A DNA stretch of 7,386 nt from Oscillospiraceae bacterium. GTDB lineage: Bacteria > Bacillota > Clostridia > Oscillospirales > Ruminococcaceae. Positions 1 to 6,088 of this stretch are shown in pieces. Position numbers and translations under genes: made by a program. The stretch is taken from contig JARBTU010000096.1 in assembly GCA_029240015.1 (NCBI GenBank), positions 1 through 7,386 of the forward strand, in the 5' to 3' direction. The number at the start of each line of letters is the position of its first letter. Within the stretch, counting starts at the first letter, position 1. Below the pieces are notes generated by a model. That model was given only the letters and a program-made list of their open reading frames with translations, made no database searches and was not told the origin of the DNA.

Positions 1-909
1 TTTAAAAGCATTGCCATAACCGCTGATTCTATCAATAATTTGTCAGATGCGTTTTCGTGTGTTATAACCCTTGTAGGATTCAAACTCTCAAGCCGTCCTG
101 CGGATGAAAAGCATCCTTATGGACACGCGAGATACGAATACATTTCGGGACTTGCAGTATCGTTTATTATATTGTTAATAGGAGTCGAGTTGGTTAAGTC
201 TTCGTTCGAGAAAATTATTGATCCTGAACCGACATTGTTCAGCTTTTTATCTGTTATTGTTTTGCTTGTTTCGATTGGAATAAAGCTTTGGCAGAGTAAT
301 TTCAACAAGTTCGTGGGGAGAAAAATAAAGTCTACCGCTTTGGAAGCAACTTCAGCCGACAGCCTTAATGATGTCATCGCAACGTCAGCAGTTTTAATCT
401 CAACAATAGTTGCGAAGCTTTTTGGCTGGCAGATTGATGGGTACATGGGATTGGGCGTAGCTTTGTTTATCATCTATTCTGCGATTAAGCTGATAGGGGA
501 AACGCTTAACCCTTTAATTGGCGTTGCACCTGATGATGATTTCGTATGTGAGATTGAAGAAAGAATTCTTTCTTATAAAGGAATCTTGGGCATACACGAC
601 CTTGTCATTCATAATTACGGTCCGGGACGTTGTTTTGCATCGGTTCATGCGGAAGTTTCTGCAAATGAGGACATTCTTGTCAGCCATGATATCATCGATA
701 ATATTGAGCGGGATTTTATGACTAAGATGGATATTCACCTTGTGATTCACCTTGACCCAATTGTTACGGATAATGAGTATATTAACAACTTGCGCAAACT
801 AACAAAAGAAATTATTGATGGAATAGATTCGCTTTTATCAATGCATGACTTTAGAATTGTTGTGGGAACCACACACACCAATCTTATTTTTGAGACAGGT
901 GATTTCTGA
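1..909 (+). CDS. CDF-family divalent cation exporter, 5'-partial, probably Mn2+-type; premature stop
   Basis: Membrane antiporter that exports divalent metal from the cytoplasm. The frame is open from base 1, so the start and TM1 lie upstream; 302 codons are visible. The family signature in TM2 and the following loop is clear: NNLSD (visible residues 12-16), then SSRPADEKHPYGHAR. The second metal half-site is DSLND (residues 120-124) in the TM5-like helix. The four transport-site positions therefore read N12/D16 and D120/D124. NxxxD/DxxxD is associated with manganese-exporting CDFs (MntE, MneP), whereas zinc exporters usually carry His or Asp at the first position and HxxxD in the second half. 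Manganese specificity is inferred. A soluble C-terminal dimerisation domain follows (GILGIHDLVIHNYGPG, then HDFRIVVGTTHTNLIF). The frame stops at 907-909, right after NLIFETGDF. Family members normally continue about 30 residues to a YFxVIxIDxxYV ending, and that ending lies downstream in another frame, so this copy has a damaged tail. A hairpin terminator follows. Confidence 0.9.
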   Translation, partial: FKSIAITADSINNLSDAFSCVITLVGFKLSSRPADEKHPYGHARYEYISGLAVSFIILLIGVELVKSSFEKIIDPEPTLFSFLSVIVLLVSIGIKLWQSNFNKFVGRKIKSTALEATSADSLNDVIATSAVLISTIVAKLFGWQIDGYMGLGVALFIIYSAIKLIGETLNPLIGVAPDDDFVCEIEERILSYKGILGIHDLVIHNYGPGRCFASVHAEVSANEDILVSHDIIDNIERDFMTKMDIHLVIHLDPIVTDNEYINNLRKLTKEIIDGIDSLLSMHDFRIVVGTTHTNLIFETGDF

Positions 910-1003
910 AAAATTATTTGAAGTCGATGAAAGATATTTTGCTGTTATTACCATTGACAGGAATTATGTTTCCAGTGTAAATCAAGCAATCGACACCAAA
1001 TAA
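899..1003 (+). pseudogene. Out-of-frame C-terminal remnant of the CDF exporter
   Basis: In frame 2, the +1 frame relative to the upstream CDF reading frame, bases from about 899 encode VISEKLFEVDERYFAVITID followed by RNYV, then a short tail ending at TAA 1001-1003. This is the characteristic end of CDF C-terminal domains (helix, then a YFAVxIxxDRxYV strand). It has no start codon or ribosome binding site of its own. Between NLIF (ends 891) and YFAV (starts 935) only 43 nt remain, where I recall family members having about 29 codons. That points to a deletion of roughly 44 nt, which also changes the frame. What is seen is the reading frame and its motif; the deletion size is an estimate from memory of the family. 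Confidence 0.75.
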
Positions 1004-1016
1004 GTCGTATATAAAG

Positions 1017-1050
1017 AAAAAAGAGCAAGCCAGAAGTCTTGCTCTTTTTT
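1017..1050 (+). terminator. Rho-independent terminator downstream of the CDF gene
   Basis: AAGAGCAAG (1021-1029) pairs with CTTGCTCTT (1038-1046) around an 8-nt loop. Four further A-T pairs come from the A-run 1017-1020 and the T-run ending at 1050. A T-rich tail continues (CTTTG). It lies just after the true end of the CDF coding sequence at 1003. The A-run on the left arm would let it work on the opposite strand too. Confidence 0.85.
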
Positions 1051-1152
1051 CTTTGTATAATTTTTAAATAAGAGAAAATACTCTCAAGAATCATTATATT
1101 CTTAATTACATTAAATGGCAATACGTCTGGAAAAAGTTTGAAAGGATTAAAC

Positions 1153-1191
1153 AAAAAGTGACTGAATATTGGAATATATTCAGTCACTTTT
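1153..1191 (-). terminator. Rho-independent terminator of the PFOR gene
   Basis: A perfect 16-bp inverted repeat, 1154-1169 against 1176-1191, encloses a 6-nt loop (1170-1175). The core is AAAAGTGACTGAATAT and its complement. On the minus strand it begins 9 nt after the PFOR stop codon (1201-1203) and finishes with TTTTT (1157-1153). It is probably bidirectional, since the plus strand also ends in TTTT. The stretch 1051-1152 between the two terminators is AT-rich and holds no gene I can support. Confidence 0.9.
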
Positions 1192-1200
1192 ATTTGTTAA

Positions 1201-4200
1201 TTATTCATTGTCAAAAAGTTTGGAGTATCTAACAAGATAATTATATTTATCTGCCGCGTTTTTCTCTGCTTTTGTGAACAATGCTTCAGCTCTTTCAGCA
1301 TCTTGTCTTACAAGTGAACTGTAACGAACTTCGCTTGAAATAAAGTCTTTAAAGCTTGCTCCAGGTGCTTTTGAATCAAGTTGGAATGGGTTTTTGCCGT
1401 CAAGAGTCAATCTTGGGTCAAAACGGAAGTTGTGCCAATAGCCTGCTTCAACCGCACGCTTAATCTCTGTCTGTGCTTTGCCCATACCACCTTTAATACC
1501 ATGATTGATACATGGAGCGTAAGCAATGATAATAGATGGACCGTGGTAGCTTTCAGCTTCGTTGAATGCTTTCATACATTGATTGTAGTCAGCACCCATT
1601 GCAACCTGAGCAACATAAACGTAGCCATAGCTCATTGCGATCGCTGCCAAGTCTTTTTTCTTAATGTCCTTACCAGCAGCAGCAAATTGTGCAATCGCAC
1701 CGGTCGGAGTTGCTTTTGAAGATTGACCGCCGGTGTTAGAATAAACTTCTGTATCAAATACAAGGATGTTTACATCTTCACCAGAAGCGATAACGTGGTC
1801 TAGACCGCCAAATCCGATATCATATGCCCAACCGTCACCACCGAAAATCCAGATGGATTTTTTAGCAAGATAATCTTTGTCAATCAAAATATCTTTTGCA
1901 GCGTCGCAATCACAGCTTTCAAGAGCTGCAATCAATTTTTCGCTGGCAAATTTGTTTAGAGTACCATCATCCACAGTGGATAGATATTCTTCAGAAGCAG
2001 CTTTCACGTCTTCCTTAGTTGTTGTTTTTGAAAGTTCAAGAACTTTTGCAATCAAAGCGCTTCTTAATGTTGCCTGAGCAAGATAAATTCCGTAACCGAA
2101 CTCTGCGTTATCTTCAAACAATGAGTTTGCCCATGCAGGACCGAAACCTTGTTTGTTTACAGTGTATGGTGTGGAAGGTGCGGAACCGCCCCAGATGGAA
2201 GAACATCCTGTTGCGTTTGCGATGTACATTCTGTCACCATAAAGCTGAGTTACAAGTTTTGCGTATGGAGTTTCTCCACAGCCTGCGCAAGCGCCGCTGA
2301 ATTCAAGCAACGGTTGTTTGAACTGGCTTCCTTTAACGGTTGTTACTTTGAATTTTTCTAATACTTCCGGTTTGGTTTCGTGTTCAAATCCAAATGCAAA
2401 AATGTTTTGTTGTTCTAATTGGCTTTCAAGTGGGTTCATTACCAATGCTTTGTTGCCTTTTTTACCAGGACATACGTTAGCACAGGAACCGCATCCGGTA
2501 CAGTCCAAAACAGACATGGTCATGCCGAATTGATATCCAGGCATGCCAGTCATTGGCATTAGCTTCATGTTAGCAGGAGCGCTGGCTGCCTCTGCATCGG
2601 TCAAAACAACAGGTCTGATTACTGCGTGAGGACATACATAAGAACAGAAGTTACACTGGATACAGTTTTCAGGCATCCATGTCGGAGTGTCAACAGCAAT
2701 TCCGCGTTTTTCGTAAGCAGCGCTTCCTTGCGGGAAGGTTCCGTCTGCGCTGTCTTTAAATGTGGAAACAGGCAAGTCGTCTCCCTTTTGAGCATTTACA
2801 GGGATTAAAATATCTTTTACGAAGTCAACAAGTTCTTTTCTGTCACCATTAACAACAATTTCTACTTTTTCATCTGTTGCGGTTTTCCAGCTTTCAGGAA
2901 CAGCAACTTCATGAACGTCTTGGAAACCACGGTCGATTGCATTGTGGTTCATTGCAACAATTGCATCACCTTTTTTGCTGTAAGATGCAGTAGCGGCATC
3001 TTTCATGTATTTAATTGCATCGTCTGCAGGGATAATATTAGCAAGTTTGAAGAAAGCAGCCTGTAATATGGTGTTGATTCTTCCACCAAGACCGAGTTCT
3101 CTTGCGATCTGAACACCGTCAATGGTATAGAATTTAATGTTGTTTTCTGCAATATAACGTTTTACACTCGCAGGAACATGCTTTTCAATTTCTTCTGCGT
3201 TCCATCCGCAGTTGAGGAGAAATGTTCCGCCAGGAACCAAATCTTCAACCATTTCATATTTATCGATATAAGAAGGATTATGGCAAGCAACAAAGTTTGC
3301 TTTGCTAATCAAATAAGTTGCTTTAATTTTTGACTTACCAAAACGCAAGTGAGAAACAGTAATACCACCTGATTTTTGGAGTCATATGAGAAGTATGCCT
3401 GAGCATACATGTCAGTGTGGTCACCGATGATTTTAATAGAGTTTTTGTTTGCACCAACGGTTCCGTCGGCACCAAGTCCCCAGAACTTACAGTTTGTTGT
3501 TCCTGCAGGGGTTGTATCCGGATTCTCATCTGTGTCAAGAGATAGGAAAGTCACGTCATCTTTGATACCGATGGTGAATACTTTCTTTTCTGTGTTTTTA
3601 TAGGTTGCAATGATTTGAGCAGGGGTTGTGTCTTTTGAGCCTAATCCATAACGACCGGAAAGAATAGGGGTGCTGTCAAATTTGCTTTCTTTTAATGCAG
3701 CAACAATATCCAAGTATAATGGCTCGCCCAAAGCACCAGGCTCTTTGGTTCTGTCTAAAACGGTTATCTGTTTTACACTGTCAGGAATGGTATCGATCAA
3801 GTGTTGTGCAGAGAACGGTCTGTAAAGTCTTACTTTTACAAGTCCTACTTTTGAACCGCTGGCATTTAAATAGTCAATGGTTTCTTCAATGGTATCGCAA
3901 ACAGAACCCATCGCAATAATAACTCGGTCTGCATCAGGTGCACCGTAATAGTTGAATAATTTATAATCAGTTCCGATTTTTGCGTTTACTTTGTTCATAT
4001 ATTCTTCAACAAGTGCAGGGGTTGCATTATAATAAGGATTGGAAGCTTCTCTTGCCTGGAAGAAGATATCAGGATTTTGTGCTGTTCCGCGAAGAACCGG
4101 ATGTTCCGGATTAAGTGCACGGCGGCGGAAAGCATTTACATCATTCATATCCACCATTTCAGCCAAATCGTCATAGTCCCAAGCTTCGATTTTTTGAATC

Positions 4201-4736
4201 TCATGAGAAGTTCTGAATCCGTCGAAGAAGTGAAGGAAAGGAACTCTTCCTTTGATTGCGGTTAAGTGAGCTACTGCACCCAAGTCCATAACTTCCTGAA
4301 CGTTTCCGGAGCAAAGCATTGCAAATCCGGTTTGACGACAGGCATAAACGTCAGAATGGTCTCCAAAAATAGACAACGCATGGCTTGCAAGAGCACGAGC
4401 AGATACGTTGATAACGCAAGGCAAAAGCTCTCCTGCGATTTTGTACATGTTAGGGATCATCAACAACAATCCTTGAGAAGCAGTAAATGTTGTTGTTAAA
4501 GCACCGGCAGCCAAGCTTCCGTGAACGGTTCCGGCTGCACCGGCTTCAGATTGCATTTCTGCAACCCTTACTTGTTGACCAAAAATATTTTTTCTTCCCT
4601 CTGTTGACCATTTATCGGTCACCTCAGCCATTACTGATGACGGGGTAATCGGATAAATAGCGGCGACGTCTGTAAACGCATAAGACACGTGTCCTGCTGC
4701 GTTGTTACCGTCCATGGTTTTCATTTTTCTTGCCAT
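1201..4736 (-). CDS. nifJ: Pyruvate:ferredoxin (flavodoxin) oxidoreductase, full length but split by a 1-nt frameshift
   Basis: Oxidises pyruvate with CoA to acetyl-CoA and CO2, reducing ferredoxin; cytoplasmic, central to clostridial fermentation. Restoring one A in the run at 3373-3377 gives 1178 residues, the usual length for single-chain PFOR. Numbering below is for the restored protein. The N-terminal pyruvate domain has YPITPSS (T31), QSEAGA (E64) and SARALA (R114), positions that agree with the Desulfovibrio africanus enzyme. Domain II (around 270-380) includes DADRVIIAMGS. The gamma domain spans the frameshift (YDSK, 451-454). The ferredoxin-like domain has two CxxCxxCxxxC clusters, C692/695/698/702 and C746/749/752/756. 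The TPP domain has GDGWAYDIG (D968) and NTGGQ (N1001). Proximal-cluster cysteines are C817, C820, C845 and C1076, each 5 residues beyond the D. africanus equivalents as I recall them, which supports the one-base correction. The protein ends before the D. africanus C-terminal oxygen-protective domain VII. Start: ATG at 4736 behind AAGGAGG. The gene looks monocistronic, with its own promoter and terminator. Encoded as written, the first frame ends at 3309 and the rest (3348 to 1201) has no start of its own. Confidence 0.95.
3373..3377 (-). other. Frameshift site: A5 run, expected A6, inside the PFOR gene
   Basis: On the minus strand the codons read TCC AAA AAT CAG, giving YDSKNQ and then nonsense family-wise. 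Adding one A gives TCC AAA AAA TCA GGT GGT, that is YDSKKSGG, followed by ITVSHLRFGKSKIK, the conserved PFOR continuation. The two frames overlap over 3309-3348 only because both happen to stay open. There is no X-XXY-YYZ slippery heptamer in frame, and five A residues is short for transcriptional slippage, so recoding is unlikely. A sequencing or assembly indel in a homopolymer is the simplest explanation; a genuine mutation is the alternative. Confidence 0.9.
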
Positions 4737-4743
4737 GTTATGA

Positions 4744-4753
4744 TATCCTCCTT
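4744..4753 (-). promoter_or_regulatory. Strong ribosome binding site of PFOR
   Basis: The minus strand reads AAGGAGGATA. The AAGGAGG core (4753-4747) sits 10 nt before the ATG at 4736-4734. It fixes the start codon, consistent with the conserved N-terminus MARKMKTMDGNNA. This near-perfect Shine-Dalgarno suits a highly expressed enzyme. Confidence 0.9.
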
Positions 4754-4802
4754 GGTTTTGAATTTCTTATACGAATAAAAATAAGCATATTGATATCAAG
4801 TG

Positions 4803-4820
4803 TTGTGAAAATTTTAACAT
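4803..4820 (-). promoter_or_regulatory. Rex-like operator in the PFOR leader
   Basis: The plus strand reads TTGTGAAAATTTTAACAT, that is TTGTGAA-AATT-TTAACAT. The Rex consensus in Firmicutes is TTGTGAAnnnnTTCACAA, with TTGTTAAnnnnTTAACAA common in Clostridia. The left half is a perfect match and the right half differs only at its last base, allowing either C or A at the variable position. It lies about 20 nt downstream of the predicted PFOR transcription start, where a bound repressor would block elongation or promoter clearance. Rex senses NADH/NAD+ and commonly controls fermentation genes. Binding here is an inference from sequence. Confidence 0.65.
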
Positions 4821-4846
4821 ATATGCTCTTTACTCTACCACATTAG

Positions 4847-4875
4847 ATTATAACATCTATATATAGTGTTGTAAA
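4847..4875 (-). promoter_or_regulatory. PFOR promoter (sigma-A type, extended -10)
   Basis: On the minus strand, a -35 box TTTACA (4875-4870, 5 of 6 to consensus), a 17-bp spacer and a consensus -10 box TATAAT (4852-4847). The -10 is preceded by TGT, giving an extended -10 (TGnTATAAT). Predicted start of transcription is near 4840, leaving a leader of about 104 nt before the ATG. Confidence 0.8.
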
Positions 4876-4994
4876 TAGATAGATTGTTCAAAACTATATC
4901 TTTTTATCCTCAAAGGTTTTGTTTATAAATATAACTAAAAGAGCGCGCGGACAAAGAAAAAAGGCTTTGATATTGAAATCTTACTAATAATTGT

Positions 4995-5804
4995 TTATAC
5001 TTTCACGCCAATTCGCATCCGATAGCAGAAATCAAAATCTGCTTCTTTATCTCCCAGAATGGAATGGACAGTATCAATGAAGTCTGTAAGCTCATTTTTT
5101 ATGAGATCAGGCTCCATTTTTAAAATGGTCTGAACGTTGCCTTGACTTAATGCAAGATCGATCAATCTTTCAGCGGAACCTCGCTCACGGTTCATAAAGA
5201 CGACTTCTCTTACATAAGTAAAATGCCCGCTTATCTTTATGTTTTCAAGATGATTGGTTTTTTCAAAGCGTGAGAAAGTTTTACTAACAGTCGGATGGTT
5301 TTCTTCAATATCATGGATAAGATCGAATAGTTTTTGATAGGCTTGCTCTGCCTTCCAATCGCACACAGGGGGCCAATCTGAATCGTATGTAATAAATAAT
5401 CCACCCGATTTCAGCAAGCGATTCGCTTCTGTTAATGTAGAATCAGGGTTCATCCAGTGAAATGACTGTGAGCAGGTGATGACATCCACGCTGTTGTCTG
5501 CCAATGGAACAGAATCAGAGAAACCTTCTATGATGCGAACATTGGGATAATCCTTTGCTTTTGATGTAGAGATGTCTCTCATGTCCTTACTCGGTTCTAT
5601 ACCTATGACTTCTTCTGCGGCAAAAGACCATGCAAAAGTAGACAAACCGGTTCCGCAGCCTAAATCTACAACGGTGTCAGGCGATTTGCCTAAGAATTTT
5701 TTAGCCAGCTCAATTACATAAGGCGGAGTTTGTGGTCTTGCATGATTATAGTTTTTTGCAAAACCTGTAAAACGGTCTGCATTTTTTTGTAGATGATTCT
5801 GCAT
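4995..5804 (-). CDS. Class I SAM-dependent methyltransferase, substrate unknown
   Basis: A 269-residue soluble protein with a Methyltransf_11-type Rossmann fold. Motif I is VVDLGCGTG (45-53), which binds S-adenosylmethionine. The acidic residue after strand 2 is E70 in IGIEPSKDM. Motif II is VDVITCSQSFHWM (106-118), and the motif III region is LLKSGGLFITYDSD (130-143). The SQSFHW segment and overall layout resemble small-molecule methyltransferases of the BioC/UbiE/trans-aconitate type. However, the gene stands alone with no biotin, quinone or other pathway genes beside it, so no specific substrate can be assigned. The C-terminal third (about 150-269) has no motif I recognise and presumably shapes substrate binding. 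Start: ATG at 5804-5802 with a modest AAGGTAGG (5819-5812) 7 nt upstream. It is transcribed in the same direction as PFOR but 258 nt away, with PFOR having its own promoter. I find no convincing terminator after its TAA (4997-4995). Confidence 0.88.
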   Translation of the reverse strand: MQNHLQKNADRFTGFAKNYNHARPQTPPYVIELAKKFLGKSPDTVVDLGCGTGLSTFAWSFAAEEVIGIEPSKDMRDISTSKAKDYPNVRIIEGFSDSVPLADNSVDVITCSQSFHWMNPDSTLTEANRLLKSGGLFITYDSDWPPVCDWKAEQAYQKLFDLIHDIEENHPTVSKTFSRFEKTNHLENIKISGHFTYVREVVFMNRERGSAERLIDLALSQGNVQTILKMEPDLIKNELTDFIDTVHSILGDKEADFDFCYRMRIGVKV

Positions 5805-5841
5805 ATTAAAACCTACCTTTTTGTTAACAATGCGCGCTTAC

Positions 5842-5857
5842 TATACGGATATACGGA
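5842..5857. repeat. Short direct tandem repeat (2 x 8 bp)
   Basis: TATACGGA occurs twice head to tail, followed by TA, in the presumed untranslated leader of the methyltransferase. It sits next to GCGCGC (5832-5837) and the 10-bp palindrome TTGTTAACAA (5821-5830). No function can be assigned; it may be a chance duplication or part of a regulator site. Confidence 0.6.
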
Positions 5858-5879
5858 TAAAGCATCTAAATTACAGTGT

Positions 5880-5909
5880 AGTATATACCAGCGGCTTAAT
5901 CAATGATAA
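5880..5909 (-). promoter_or_regulatory. Candidate promoter of the methyltransferase
   Basis: On the minus strand, TTATCA (5909-5904, 4 of 6 to the -35 consensus), an 18-bp spacer, and TATACT (5885-5880, 5 of 6 to the -10 consensus). It would give a leader of about 70 nt. An alternative -10 (TATAGT, minus strand, around 5847-5842) lies closer to the gene but lacks a good -35. Confidence 0.35.
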
Positions 5910-6029
5910 AGGTAGATAATACTCTCAATATTGCAATCGGTTGAGTAAATTAAACAAAAACATACCTGAATTTTAGGCGGTTTAAATAGAAAAAAATGCA
6001 TAAATTTTGTATACTAATTGGGAATGTTA

Positions 6030-6038
6030 TGATATAAT
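6030..6038 (+). promoter_or_regulatory. Extended -10 promoter of the amino acid permease
   Basis: TGATATAAT: a consensus TATAAT (6033-6038) preceded by TGn (6030-6032), as in extended -10 promoters. No good -35 stands at 17 bp; TTGTAT at 6007-6012 is a weak candidate at 20 bp. Predicted transcription start is near 6045, 44 nt before the ATG. Confidence 0.65.
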
Positions 6039-6047
6039 TTAATGAAA

Positions 6048-6066
6048 TATTCACAAAATGTGAATA
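6048..6066. promoter_or_regulatory. Operator-like palindrome just downstream of the permease promoter
   Basis: TATTCACA-AAA-TGTGAATA: perfect 8-bp arms with a 3-nt centre, spanning about +4 to +22 of the predicted permease transcript. The position suits a repressor operator. As RNA it could form a small AT-rich hairpin, but it has no T-tract, so it is not a terminator. The half-sites are in the opposite order to Rex (TTGTGAAnnnnTTCACAA). I do not recognise the cognate regulator. Confidence 0.55.
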
Positions 6067-6088
6067 AATAAAATAAGGGAGCGTTTTT

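Noticed and set aside
1077..1089. AATACTCTCAA occurs both here and near 5919-5929, considered as a dispersed repeat.
   Set aside because: An 11-bp match with no extension on either side is within chance for AT-rich DNA, and no shared context is visible.
948..1187. 79-codon minus-strand open frame between the CDF and PFOR genes.
   Set aside because: It runs through both terminator hairpins and the CDF C-terminal remnant, and shows no recognisable protein or ribosome binding site.
3372..3384. Programmed -1 ribosomal frameshift or transcriptional slippage to produce full-length PFOR.
   Set aside because: No in-frame slippery heptamer, a run of only five A residues, and no PFOR family precedent known to me. 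A one-base indel is simpler.
4952..4969. CAAAG/CTTTG stem considered as a terminator for the methyltransferase.
   Set aside because: The stem is only 5 bp, the loop is 8 nt, and there is no T-tract after it on the minus strand; too weak to call.
6039..6056. Possible second Rex site upstream of the permease, because TTCACAA is present.
   Set aside because: The required partner TTGTGAA four bases upstream is absent (TTAATGA is found). The TTCACA/TGTGAA halves of the real palindrome are in the reverse order to Rex.
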